A stretch of DNA of 64,000 bases from Melitaea cinxia (GCF_905220565.1 NC_059401.1:14070766-14134765), one strand, 5' to 3'; positions 1 through 12,005 are shown, numbered from the stretch's first letter. Made by a program: numbers and translations. Notes: generated by a model not told the origin, from the sequence alone.

Positions 1-239
1 TTAAAGAGATCTTATTATTTTCGCGTCAATTTTTTGCATTTTTTTATTTGAATTATGATGTTTTGTAAATTATAAAAAAAATCTTTCAATTACTCTAATT
101 TTGTAACAAAATATAATACTTTGATTTGTTGTCAACAATAAAAACGTTACTATGAAATGAGTATTTTTTTACTTTATAATTAAAACTTTAAGCTTATTCC
201 TAATCAATTAGTTACACGTATTTAAGTTATTCTTTTATT
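1..239. other. AT-rich flank downstream of the hAT transposase
   Basis: AT-rich sequence on the 3' side of the minus-strand hAT transposase gene. No gene, tRNA or clear terminal inverted repeat is visible. The outer end of the transposon probably lies off the left edge of the window. Confidence 0.4.
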
Positions 240-2114
240 TTAAAGTAAATCTTGATTGCATTTTACTAATATAATATTTTTGACAGTTTGGTCTAGCAAA
301 CGGTTTCGTAAGGGTGTCAAAATAAATTTAAGGGTGGAGAATAGCCGCTCTACTGTTACTTGTGTGGCGGGTGCCGCCAAAATTATCTGAGCTAAATCTG
401 CCAGTACATTATTCGGTAATTTTGATGACCAAAATTCCAAAGCATTTTCCGTTATTGCAAGTCTGGGAATCGAAAGGTACTCATTCAATAAAGTATCGAT
501 ATCTAGTAGAAAAGACCTAGGTGAATCTTGAGTTTCTTTCAAAATAGATTCTAAGGTCATTAGATCAGCCTTAAAATTATTGTCACTACATGGTGAATCT
601 GGCAATACAGCGATAGAACCTCGAGAGCAATCTGGTATCGCAAGGTCAACTGGAGTATCGTCTTGCGATTCACTGCTACGATCTGAACGTACTTTAAGAA
701 GCTGCTGATATACATCTTTTATTAACATTTTTGCAGTGATGATTTCCTCATCTGACAATATTATTTTAAGCCGCGGATCCAAAAAAATTGCTGGGAGAAA
801 TGCTTTGTTCGCAAGTAAGGTTTTCTCTCGTTCTGTCATTGAAGACACAATATTTATAGCCAGATCGAAATGGATCCTCTCCGTTTTGTTTTTACATATT
901 AGCCATATAGAATAAAAATCACTCAACGTTATTTTTTCACTCTGAAGACGTACGGTTGCTTCTTGGGAAGGTTCGAGGCACAAAATTATATTAGCTATGT
1001 CGTTCCACGTATCATCATTTAGCAATCCGGCTACTTCTTCGCAATCATCACAAATGCTTCTTAAATTTATTAGGCTTTTTAGCATAAAAAAAGTTGAAAG
1101 CCAACGAGTGGGACAATCTAGGACCGGCTTTTTCAAATTTAGATTATTTATTTTTTGTCTTAGATTAGGGCGTCGTAAGATTTTTACTGCCTTACGACAG
1201 TTGTCTATTGTCATTTCAGAATCACGTTTTTTTTTAAAAGCATCTTTAATGCATAATTGTAGAGTGTGCGCTGCACAAGGTAATGATCTAATTTCAAAAG
1301 AATTTTCTTCCTCAATATTTATGTTTGGAATTGATAAGTCTAGACCATCGAAATTATTGGCATCATATACTATATCTCCGTCAACTTCATCACAAATATT
1401 ATCGTCATCTGAATCTATGTAGTCATTTTTATTCAATAATTTTGCAATTTTTAGATAGTTAGCACCATTATCTGTGGTTATGGAATATATATTTGATATA
1501 GGTATTCGATAGTCTGCTAATACTTCAAGAAGTTTGTTTTTCAAATTTTCAGCCGTTTGTCTTTCGTACATTTCTAAGATAGCAAGATTACGAATAACTA
1601 TAGTCGACTTTTTCATATACTGAGCATTTATTCCAATAAACTGTCGGTCATTGCATGTTGCTGAATCCATTTTCAGCGAAATTAGCATTTCTTTCAATTC
1701 GGCTGAAATTTTGTCTTTAATTTCATATGCCTTGTCTGCTACCAGTGGTTTTATTTTTTTTGCGTTTGCTATTTCTGTATAATGTGGTGATATTGTACTT
1801 AAAATTTCTTTGAAGGCCTCATCTTCGAGTAACTCAAAAGGACGTCCATGAACTGTCACCAACTTAATGCAACAGTTTATCAATTTCTCTTTCAAAATCG
1901 TATCTTTATCATGTTCAGTTTTTTTTGTGGACGGTACAATCGCTTGATTTTGTGATTCATTTATTATAGTAATTTGACGATACTCTACAATGTGTTTTAG
2001 TCGCAAATGGCTTGTTAGATTTGAGGCATGATTACTCTAAAAAAAAAAAAAAACAATTTGTTAATGTTATATAAACCTTGCATGATGAAATTGATAACAA
2101 TTTTCGAATCATAA

Positions 2115-2156
<42 letters not shown>

Positions 2157-3804
2157 ATAATTCCTCTGGAATTCGATAGAACGACCCTCAGCATTTCATA
2201 TATGCGAGCTACTCACTACGACTATAAAAAGAGCCCGAGCACGGTGTACTTTAGTTAAATGGCCTCGAATTTATGGGGTCCTGGGGGAGAGGGGGTAAAG
2301 GGAGGGGGAGGGTGGGTTTTTTACCCCCCTCGTAGTGTGCTTTTCGCGTAAACCCCGTGGTTTCGAAGACATCGTGTTTGAAGTTTTGAGGTTAACTTTA
2401 CGTGATTCAGAGATATTACAATACCTTAGAGCTCCGCGTCTGACTCCACCTTAACTCCGGTGCTGCGGGAAGTGCACTCATATGCTCCGTTCACCAACTT
2501 TCACACTTAATTTTCGAACAAATTTACGTAAAAACGATCTCGATTGCAAGATCAACAAACGATACGAAGTAACGCTTAACGACTGACAAATCGACACTTT
2601 TAAACAAAATAACGCGTCACTTAGCATTTCCTTTAAAACTATTTAAACACAAATTCATTATTTTTATCTAAATAACTGTATGTAAATTAATAACACAATA
2701 ACAATTGTTAAAAATATCAATGGTTAAAGTTTTGAAACTAGAATAACGCTTAGCTTCGGCGCTGCACCCGTCATAATACACTTAACCGAAGGCACCCGTA
2801 TCACAGTGTTGCCGTTGTCATAAAATTATGCCGGCGCGACATAATTTCGTTAAAAAAACCCTAACTTATTTAACTTCAAAATTACACCATTTATCGACAT
2901 AATTTCGTTACAAAAAAAAAATAACCCTAACCTATCTAACTGCAAAATTACACCGTTTATCGACCTAATTTCGTTACTTATTATTATTATTTTTAAATTA
3001 ACCTACCACCTTTGTGGTTAGAATAACGCTTGGCTCCGGCGCTGCGGGAAGTGCAGCCCTCCGCGCCTCCGCGGCTCAAAAAAAAAAACACTCTAGGGGT
3101 GGGGCAGACCAAGACCACGTGGACAGTGGGGTGCTCCGATTCGGTTTTGGGTATTTTTCGAATTTCTAAACCTACATTCTAGCACGCAATGTTACTAATT
3201 TTATTAGAATATTATGTTTGACGCGTTATTTTGTTTAAAAGTGTCGATTTGTCAGTCGTTAAGCGTCACTTCGTATCGTTTGTTGATCTTGCAATCGAGA
3301 TCGTTTTTACGTAAATTTGTTCGAAAATTAAGTGTGAAAGTTGGTGAACAGAGCATATGAGTGCACTTTCCACAGCACCGGAGTTAAGGTGGAGTCAGAA
3401 GCGGAGCTCTAGGGTATTGTAAATTTGTAATATCTCTGAATCACGTAAAGTTAACCCCAAAACTTCAAACACGATATCTTCGAAACCACGGGGTTTACGC
3501 GAAACGCACACTACGGGGGGATAAAAAACCCACCCTCCCCACCACCCTTTACCCCCCCACCCCCATTTCACCCCATAAATTCGAGGCCACTTAACTAACA
3601 AATGACCTGAATTTAGTAAAAAGCGGTTATTTTAATATTAGAAACAGACACTCCAATTTTATTTGTATAGATTAGGAAAAACTTGAAAAATGAGAGTAAA
3701 TTACTTACCTTTAGTTTTTTCCCACATAACTTGCAAGTGGAGATTTTTTCAGAATCGTTCCAATCAAAATGCCTATGCACAGCGTTTGATTTTCGGCGTG
3801 GCAT
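240..3804 (-). CDS. hAT-superfamily transposase with BED zinc finger, two exons
   Basis: This encodes a cut-and-paste DNA transposase. Exon 1 is 3709-3804 (32 codons, donor GTAAGT). Exon 2 is 240-2036 (acceptor after a T-run) and joins in phase, giving about 630 residues. The BED-type zinc finger spans the splice: C24 and C27 are in exon 1, H42 and H47 in exon 2. Exon 2 has the hAT RNase-H landmarks: an Asp near residue 156 (LKMDS), a second near 221 (TTDNGANY), the C-x2-H stretch PCAAHTLQL, an LDPRLK motif and, at the C-terminus (about 560-630), the hAT dimerisation region with VERLFSTLKFILTPLRNRL. No stop or frameshift interrupts it, so it is a recent or still intact copy. The intron (2037-3708) holds a separate fold-back element. 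The gene lies upstream of, and antisense to, the RBM42 exons, perhaps inside an RBM42 intron. Family call is firm; activity is inference. Confidence 0.88.
2116..2152. repeat. (TA)n microsatellite
   Basis: Uninterrupted TA dinucleotide run inside the intron of the hAT transposase gene, just outside the fold-back element. Confidence 0.9.
2251..3598. mobile_element. Fold-back (long-TIR) non-autonomous DNA element in the hAT intron
   Basis: Arms of about 370 bp (2251-2619 and 3217-3598) are near-perfect inverted copies. Both outer ends read TTAGTTAA followed by a GGCCTCGAATTTATGGGG-like stretch. The centre has a tandem repeat of about 60 bp (2830-2985, containing ATAATTTCGTTA) and a direct repeat of an AGAATAACGCTT-GGCGCTGC stretch near 2743 and 3020. 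There is no transposase ORF. TTAA lies at both outer ends, which would fit a piggyBac-type target, but because TTAA sits inside the inverted ends this is not proof. High arm identity suggests recent insertion. Confidence 0.75.
3615..3672 (-). repeat. Helitron-like element fragment (GCTTTTTACTAAAT family)
   Basis: The stretch TTTAGTAAAAAGCGGTTATT through TTGTATAGATTA matches one end of the family seen in full near 31.9, 32.3, 35.3 and 49.9 kb. Only this end is present. It directly abuts the fold-back element, between it and the BED-finger exon. Confidence 0.65.
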
Positions 3805-6480
3805 TATGTTTTCATTAACAAGCTAAACAACTCTTGACTTAATAGTAAACATGTAAAAACTTGCTCGCGTCACGCCCGGGGCCTGTTGTCTATCACAAAT
3901 AAATAAGTTTTAAGTAAAATCACGCAACACACGGGAGCGAATTAGATAGAGATATCGTGTATGTCGGCGATACACCAGAGTTTCCTCGTTCGGAGTCCAT
4001 TAAAGTGAAAAAGTACACTAAGATTTTCTCGGTTTATTACCGCACAGCTGCTCGTATAGAACAGCTTGATCTTTTCATAAATCAACTGCTTTTATAGTTA
4101 TCTTACAATCAAATACAACTCCTTTTAAAATTAACAAATAAAATTAGATACTGTAAAATAATTCTTGAATTACATCTTAATATTTATAATAAATGTTTTA
4201 ACGAATTTAAATAAGTTAAAATGATTTATATAATATAAAGGTTACTTAATTTAATCTGAACAAACATTAATGTGAACAAACATTAGTCAATGTAAAGATG
4301 GCGCTGCAAGCAAGATTCGAAATGAAATTACAAAAAGACTTATTGCATAAAATAATAAAATTCAGTACAAAATAATTATATTAATAATAACAGATATAAA
4401 TTCGAATATTTACACAGTAAATTGAGTATTTTAACAATAAATGAAACATCAAACGTCTTCAAAACATTCAAACAGTCAAAACAGTGTCTATTAAATATCA
4501 GATCTCAATAAGTAACGGTTTTATGTTTACAAAGTAACTATTTAAATCTTATACATTTCAGATATTCCTATAATATATTCACTTTAACAATAAACTAAAA
4601 CATAAATAGTATATAATAGTATATAATAATAGTTTCCAATTATTGCCGATAGTTGGCGATTTGCGCCCATAAGTACGTTCGGTGTGAAACTCTCCTACAA
4701 TATCGTAATTCGAAAATATTCATACAAACTAACGCCATCTTTTGGACGAGGAGGGTGAGTTCGGGGTGATATATTAATGTGCCAAAAATAGATGGCAGTA
4801 GCAGCAGTAGAGTCGAATTTTTGCAAATATAATTAATTTAAATAATCAATCAAACATGTTTTGTAAGATTCATAGGTATAAAAAAATATATTATAAAATA
4901 TAAGTATATTTTAATTTATCTCCAATATTTTTTTGCCGTGGCAATATTATTGAGGCCCATCGTGCGTTAGTCGGCCATATTTGAATTTTGAATCACTGTT
5001 TTTTTGTGTTTGATGTGTTCGTTGTGATTTGAATTTTATTGTGTTATTCCCTACGTTTTGACTTGTTTACGGACTTTTTGATCTTCTATGTGTTACGACA
5101 TCATCTGGCTTGTTACTTGGACCCCGGACTGATTGCATGACTGTTAACTTGGCTCTTTATTACACGGATTACAATTTTTGCAATTTTGATTAAGTACTTA
5201 TTTTAAAATGCCGAAATCAGCTGAATTAAAATGTTATTTCAAATGTGATATTGATGGTGAGTATTCAAATTATTTAAAGAAACGTTTCAAAGCAGTATTT
5301 AGACATTAAGTTTTATACCAAGATTACTCTTTTCTTCTCTATTCTACTTAGTAAAAAATTTTATAAAAGAGAAGTAATTAATTTGTATGCCATTTTAAAA
5401 TTTGGTTAGCAAGAAAAACAGCCTATAAATCATTTGGCAAGCATACAAGGATTTTTTCAGTAATAATAAAATCGGGCTGCAAAATTTGTTCTTTATAAAA
5501 TCATAATAATAGTTAGTAATTTAAACATAAGCAGGCAGCTTGTCTTATTGTGTATCTGCAAAAAAAAAACAGTCATAGTGCAAAATAATTATTTGGTGGA
5601 GCAAGATTGATTGGCATTCATATTTAAATTTTGGTTAGCAATAAAAATAGATTACGTTTTTTTTTTTTCATAATCAGCAGTGTTCGTTAAAACTGGGTGG
5701 GACGGTTATAAAAATAAAGCTATATATATGACACTATCCCAATATTACTAAATAGGGATCCCTTTCTTTTGAATTTTTGTTTTTCTAATTTAATTTTGCA
5801 GTTAGGTATTTTTTGGCATACTATTTCAGCAGGCACAATTATCGTAAAGGCTTATATTACTAGCACACGGGTCACTCATTGCTGCTTTTACATATATTCA
5901 GCCGCAAAAAAAAAATACTATAACTGTTCAGAGACAATAAAAATTGCAGACGGATTTAGAAATATTTGCTGACTATATGTTGCTGCCCAATTATACTAGC
6001 TAATCAGTAATATTTTTTTGCTAACAATGATACAAATACTTTGCAAACTGTTTAAATCACACCCTTAATAAAATAGAAGTAATAATTAACTCTTTTTATT
6101 CCTTTCATTGCATTTAGAATTCATTATTATGTCTCTTTAGTATTACTTTTATGTATATAGCAATATTTTAAGAATATTAAAAATTTTCAGGACCCTTACA
6201 TCGCTTTCCCAAATGGGAATATCCTCATACATAGAAGTTAAACCAATGAAAATTTTGAAATTTTGATAGAAATGATCATGTTAAAAAACAAGCATCCGAT
6301 TATTATAATAAAAGATGAAAATAAACAATAGTTTTATAAATTCTATATGGTACTGGTGTTTTATTTTTAAACCCTCGATTTTCTGTTAATATTAGGTAAA
6401 ATAGAATTAATTTGAAATCAAATTTTTAATACTTAACACAAAAAAAAATAGAAAATACTCTTAATGTACATACTTGTAAA
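3805..6480. other. Non-coding stretch right of the hAT gene, with one doubtful small exon
   Basis: Mostly AT-rich with no recognised gene. At 5209-5256 an ATG opens 16 codons (MPKSAELKCYFKCDID) followed by G and GTGAGT, which could be a first exon of an unidentified gene or transposon. No partner exon was found and the peptide matches no family I recognise. I did not find earlier RBM42 exons here. Confidence 0.3.
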
Positions 6481-6500
6481 AATTAATGATAAATATAAAA

Positions 6501-6577
6501 TACTTTTCACACTATTTCCACCAATTTATTAATACAAACTGTAGATTAATAAATAAGTGGAAAAAGTGTGAAAAGTA
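6501..6577. repeat. Hairpin (inverted repeat, 33-bp arms)
   Basis: The left arm 6501-6533 (TACTTTTCACACTATTTCCA...) and the right arm 6545-6577 (...GGAAAAAGTGTGAAAAGTA) are inverted copies with an 11-nt loop. It is probably a small MITE or MITE core. Confidence 0.7.
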
Positions 6578-6689
6578 CATACAGTAAATAATTTGAATAA
6601 TAATCATTCTGGTAAAAAAAAGAAATAAACAGCGGCATCTGTAGTATTATTATAGAAATAAAATTGTACGTGCACGGCATCTTTCGGTG

Positions 6690-6888
6690 GGGGAGGTCGT
6701 GATAAGTGTATAATCTATAACGGGAATTGCCCGCTTAAATTTACGACGCGAACGTTATGCCTACTACCGGTTTATTTCGTTACTGTATTACCGATATGAT
6801 TCGGTTACCGAATGATTCTCTTACCGTTATTTTGATTCGATAAGTACCGTTTTATAAAGGTAAATAACCCATACCGGAATATCCCTGG
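6690..6888. mobile_element. Probable hAT-type element terminus with subterminal repeats
   Basis: The stretch ends in CCGGAATATCCCTG. Its reverse complement starts CAGGGATATTCCGG, as many hAT termini start with CAGGG. Inside it are many copies of TTACCG/CGGTAA-like words, as in hAT subterminal repeats. It could be the 5' end of the transposon carrying the transposase at 240-3804, or an unrelated remnant. The partner end is not in the window. Confidence 0.4.
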
Positions 6889-7218
6889 TCCTAATAAATT
6901 ACTCATTGTGATGCATTTTTCAATCGCTTTGAACTTACATACGCTTTGATTATCAATTTTTATTTAAATAGATTCCTGTGTATATAATTTATTAAAAAAA
7001 AAATACAATAATATTAGGTATATTAATTACTAAGTTTGAACTTATTTAACACATATAAAAACCACATTCCAAGTTCGAAGTTTTTTACTTTATTTTTTTA
7101 TTTTTATTATATTGAAAGCCAACAATGTACAATGTTACATTTTTTTTAATAAAAAATTTAGTTTTAATATTTCTTTATACATTGCAATTATAGGCTAACG
7201 CAACAGACCTTAGGAGAT

Positions 7219-7402
7219 ATCTATCTTAGTGTTATAAAGAGGAAAGATTTGATTGTTTGTTTGTTTGAAAAATTCTTTCAATGTTGGGAAGCAACACTAT
7301 TCGCGTGTGACATAGGATATATAATATTCTCAAAAAAATTAGGCAAAAAATATTTTGTAATTTTTGTTAAATACCCGTGCGAAGCCGGCTTGGGATGCTA
7401 GT
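7219..7402 (+). mobile_element. Helitron-like remnant
   Basis: Starts near GTTATAAAGAGGAAAGATTTG, contains TTCTTTCAATGTTGGGAAGC, and ends CCGTGCGAAGCCGGC...GCTAGT. The end resembles the inverted end of the element at 19342-19794. It lies just upstream of an RBM42 exon. Confidence 0.5.
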
Positions 7403-7501
7403 GATACTAAAAAACTACGTGGTAGATAAGAAATATCTTTTGATGTTTAATTCGAAGCAAAATAGATAAAAAGTAAATATATTTTTGTATTTATTTTCCA
7501 G

Positions 7502-10500
7502 GTACAGAGACTGCGACCAACAGGGCCACCTGACCCTTACCCTGGACCTATGCCGTTCCTACGACCTGGACTACCAGGTCCTCAACTCATACCCCCACCA
7601 CCCCCTAAACCTCAGCCCGTAGTGTTGTCAGCGGCGCCCAAACTGTACAAACAGCCCAAGGATGATGAGCAGAAAAAAGAGAAACAGGAAAGCAAAAAAC
7701 GGGTAATTATTTTCATTTTTAAAATTTAATACCTGATATTTCAATATTATATACAAATGACAGTCATTTTAATAGAACGCATATTAATTAATATATACAC
7801 TTAAATGAAAAAAAAAACCATTAAGTATTACATTATTTGTTCAAATAAAAAAAAAGTTTGAAATATATTGAGCACATTATTATATATTTAATGACTTGAG
7901 GTGATAAAGGCTGACAATATGTGAAATTTAGGTAGCATTAGTTACGTAAATGATAATTAATAAATTTACTTCTCAATGTCTTTAACGTTGTCATTACGAA
8001 ATCTATTACAATATACAATGAAGTTTTTTTCCTCAGAAACGTGAGCGCCCACCGACCCCACCTCGGGTTTCGCCACCTGTGCAGGAAACTCCGCCGCCGG
8101 CCCCGGCACCGCCCCCTGTTCTAACGGAAACTAGCGCTCCCAAAGGAAAAAAGGAGAAAAAACATAGAAAAGTATGCAAGTTTTCCTAAATCGCTTTATT
8201 TATGACAGAAAACATAGCTCAGAGAGTAAATTGAAAATCTAGTCAAATTCACCTTTCCACAATTCCACCAATGTTTGAAAGCAAAAAATAATAAGGACAT
8301 AAATAAGGACAATGATGTCTTTTTTGGAAATTACAATACTTGTTTTGAAAAAAAATTGAATTAGTAAAAAATTTAATTTGAAGACTTGAAAATTATTTCC
8401 TTACCTTTATATTAAATTTTAATATCTTCATTTAGTATAAATTTTGCTGATTTTTTCTGTTACTAACTGTTTCTATATTTGTTTTTTATTGTATGCTGTT
8501 TAAACATAATAACTTATCATCAAAATAATATATATTTTTATTTTTTTATTATTCCCAGGTGGTGAGGACGGCTGGTGGTCAAGTTTGGGAAGATGTGACT
8601 CTACTAGATTGGCCTGATGATGATTTTAGAATGTTCTGCGGGGATCTCGGTAACGATGTTACCGATGAACTTCTGGTAAGTTATTTATATAGTTTTAATA
8701 TTTTGTCTACATAATCAGTGTATGTATTCCTATAGAACTAAGTAATGCTAGCTAACACGACGAACTAGTATAATATTATATATTCTTTATTGCACTAAGT
8801 AATTTTACTATAGTCATTATAATATAGGAAGTTGGCAAGGACGAATTTATCTCTAAAACATTGTCCTGACAATAACAACCTCAAAAAAATATGTAATTTT
8901 GGTGCAGTCATTTTAATGCGCACGGCCAAGTAGTGGAAATCCCTGCTGGCGTCTGTATTTCCGAGTTCATACAATCCGAACATGTTTAAAGCGCGAGTGA
9001 ACAGGCTTCTTCTGGGCGAGAGTGGGCTGAGCTCCATCGTCGACCTCGTCTCTGCTCTAGATTGGGGTCAAGAGTAAGCCCAAAATATAAAAAAAATGTA
9101 TTTCCTGAAGTATACGGAACTACCCTAAGCCACCCCCCCCCCCTTCCTACATATAAAAAAATGCTTACAAAACATTCCATTTCTATTATATTTTAAAGAG
9201 TTTTGTTCAAAAAACGAGTGTTTTTTGGGATGTAGAAACTGGGCTAAAGATATTGCATAAAGTAGCAATCCCAATAATCTTTAAAAAATATTCGACATAA
9301 TCGTTTCTAATACTATTTACCATTACTCACCATCACTTACCATTCTCAACCAAGAATGTTCTCAAATATTGAAGTAATATAAATAAATAAAAACAAATTG
9401 CTAAAAGTGCTAAGCAAAAAACTCGCGAGTGGTACTAATTGTAGCCGGTTTTTTTTTTTTTAATTTTCTAATTTGAAGAAAGGAAGGAATTAATCAATAC
9501 ATGAAATATTTTAGAGTACTATACAACAGTTAAGAGCTGTTTTATAAAAAAAAATAAAAAATTGCGACTTTTTTTTAATTTATAATGTTTATAATTTTTC
9601 AGACACGGACCTTTGGCAAGTATGCATCGTTTCAAAGAGCCAAGGTGATCAGAGACAAGCGAACAAACAAAAGTAAAGGCTTTGGTTTTGTAAGCTTTAA
9701 GGATCCCGGTGATTTCATCAAGGCAATGAAAGAAATGGATGGTAAGTTTTTTTTATATTAGATTTGTTGTAAACTAACCCTGCTGGTGAGCAAATACCGT
9801 ACCATATGCATGCTAATTTATTACATTTTTTTTTAAATAACTCATACTTTGATAGTCAAAAATAAAAAGAAAAATGTCTACCATATAAAAGTGCTACTAT
9901 TCTGTAATACATTTTTCTTTACTACATGCTCCAATGTACTCTCCTAGTAGGCTCTGAAAGTACCGATGTTTAACAAATAACTCAACAATATCTAAATTAA
10001 TAGGCTTTATAATAATATCAAACTCAGTAATAGTGCTACACAATAACATTAACTGCCCGTAATCTAATAGGTGTCAAAACACGTGGGTGGAACTGCGAAA
10101 CGCGTCTAGTGTTATATATTTTAAAAACGATTTTGACCGATTAATTAATAGTAACCTTTTTATATATCCAAGGTTTTTGCCTATCGGCAATTTGTTATAA
10201 GAATAAGCTGTTGAAAATACTGTAGTCGTTTTTCACATAATACGTCAGAGGCGCCGTGGCTTAGTTGGTTAAAGCGCCTGTCTAGTAAACAGGAGATCAC
10301 GAGTTCGAATCTCGTCGGGGCCTAGTGATAAAATTTTTTTTTTTGTTTAAATTTAACTTTGTAAAAATTTGGTTTAAAAAAAAATGAGTTAATCTAATTT
10401 GCATTAGACCAAATATAGGCTAATTATTATTAGCCCTGAATATTTATTTGTTGTAAACATTAAAATTTATATATTTTTTCTACTTGTAAGTACATTTTGA

Positions 10501-11757
10501 CACTGTAATAAATTGTATTTATCGTCTTTTTTACACTGTCTTAAACCTGTTAACAAAGAAAAAAAACCTTATTAAGCAATATACATAAAAAAAATACAAA
10601 CCAACATATTTTCGTAAACTAAAATCTTGTACGTGAGCTTGAGCATATGGTTAGTTATACAGATTATTCCTAATATATATTTAAATTAAAAAAAAAAATT
10701 AATTGTCTCATATTAACTAATTTAATAGACCCAAAATGTTTCAATCATTGTACAAAGGCCCCGACGAGATTCGAACTCGTGATCTCCTGTTTACTAGACA
10801 GGCGCTTTAACCAACTAAGCCACGGCGCCTCTGACTTACTGTGTGAAAAATACCAAGACGTATTATCGGAACTACATAATTCCATTAGAAATAATTAAGA
10901 GTTTATTTTGCTGGTGTCTGATAAAATAAATCTGATACATAAGTTTTTGATAGGATTTATCAAACGGATTTTAATCATCAAATAATAAACAATTTTGATT
11001 TCACGGATTTCAAATAGGAATGTCTGGAAAGTACTATTGAATCGTGAAAATAAAAATTATTTCATGAATTTTTCTTGTGGATACCGTAATACGTAAGATA
11101 GCTTATGAGTAACCAATGAAAGAAGCAAAAGAGGCACTTAAATGGCTATATTATCGATAAGTAATTACAAGATTTTGTGTTTTATTTAAACCAAGGAACC
11201 AATATAATAGCATGGTACTAGAAAAGTTCTGTAGCAAGTAATCAAAATATTTTCTCATAAGATTAAGTTATTCTTTACTGTCTCTCAGATATTTTTATTT
11301 ATAATATATAAATCCAAAAGTTATAATATATCAAATGCTTGTTAAACCTATCTGTAACCTTTTATCCCATATAAATTTTATCATTGTTTATACGTCCTTA
11401 GTATATTAGCTTGTCTAATTAAAAACAATGCAGTGCACCAAAATTCATCTTTTTTTATGTGACTTAAATTTATAAAATAGGAATATTTGCAACAAATTTT
11501 CACCTTAAATTCGTGGAATAATAATATTATTTTTCTTTTATTTTTACTTACAATTATTGATCTTTTATTATCCGACTACAAAAACATTTTTAATTTTTAC
11601 TTTTATATTTAATTTTTTTACAGGTCGCTACGTTGGCAGTCGACCAATCAAGCTAAGAAAAAGTACTTGGAAAAATCGCGCCCTTGATGTCGTACGCAAG
11701 AAAGAGAAAGAAAAGGCAGCCCTTCTCGCTTTACTCATGTCCGGAAATAAGAGCTGA
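7502..11757 (+). CDS. RBM42: RNA-binding protein 42 (RBM42), C-terminal five exons
   Basis: RBM42 is a nuclear RNA-binding protein linked to pre-mRNA splicing. Exons: 7502-7702, 8037-8171, 8559-8675, 9603-9741 and 11624-11757; all junctions are GT-AG and keep one frame, ending in TGA. The first two visible exons encode the low-complexity Pro-rich and Lys-rich linker. The next three encode the family's conserved C-terminus: VWEDVTLLDWPDDDFRMFCG, with RNP2 in MFCGDLG, RNP1 as KGFGFVSF, then YVGSRPIKLRKSTWKNR and a Lys-rich tail. Length of the visible part is 241 residues. The first visible exon begins at a good acceptor without an ATG, so the N-terminal exons lie upstream, probably off-window. 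A poly(A) signal AATAAA is at about 12006. The last intron carries two tRNA genes and the 3' UTR holds a MITE. Confidence 0.93.
10250..10323 (+). tRNA. tRNA-Thr (anticodon AGT), copy 1
   Basis: A 74-nt cloverleaf. The acceptor is GGCGCCG/CGGGGCC with one G-G mismatch at 4:69. The D arm is GCTTAGTTGGTTAAAGC, the anticodon stem CCTGT/ACAGG with loop CTAGTAA (anticodon AGT) and the T arm ACGAG-TTCGAAT-CTCGT. No intron and no encoded CCA. A T-run at 10334 onward fits a Pol III terminator. It lies inside the last intron of RBM42, same strand. Confidence 0.95.
10756..10829 (-). tRNA. tRNA-Thr (anticodon AGT), copy 2
   Basis: Exact reverse-complement copy of the tRNA at 10250, 432 bp away and convergent with it. 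About 30 bp of 5' flank is also similar (TTTTTCACA...GTCAGAG), which points to an inverted duplication. The nearest long T-run on this strand is about 57 nt past the 3' end. Confidence 0.95.
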
Positions 11758-11786
11758 CAAAATTAGTTTATCATGAATAAGGACCT

Positions 11787-11945
11787 GTATCACCGGTTTT
11801 GGATAACGCTGTTTGACGGATAACGGTATCCAACAGATAAGTTTTGATGTATTATTTCTTTTTCCCATCAAATTTCACTATACCTCCTGCTGTTAGTCAA
11901 TTCGTAACTTATACTTATATAGAACTGGTGAAACCGGCCTTAAGT
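11787..11945. mobile_element. MITE in the RBM42 3' UTR
   Basis: It begins with a CACCGGTTTTGGATAACGCT-like end, continues GACGGATAACGGTATCCAAC, and ends GGTGAAACCGGCC. Related copies lie near 36.7, 39.7 and 55.2 kb. It lies 30 bp past the RBM42 stop and makes up most of the predicted 3' UTR. Confidence 0.6.
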
Positions 11946-12005
11946 CAAATGTAATGCAATGTTTTAATTCTATTGTTAGTTTTACTTTATTGTAACTTAG
12001 CGCCT

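Noticed and set aside
997..1422. 141-codon frame on the plus strand
   Set aside because: It is the antisense shadow of the hAT transposase, which has clear family motifs on the minus strand.
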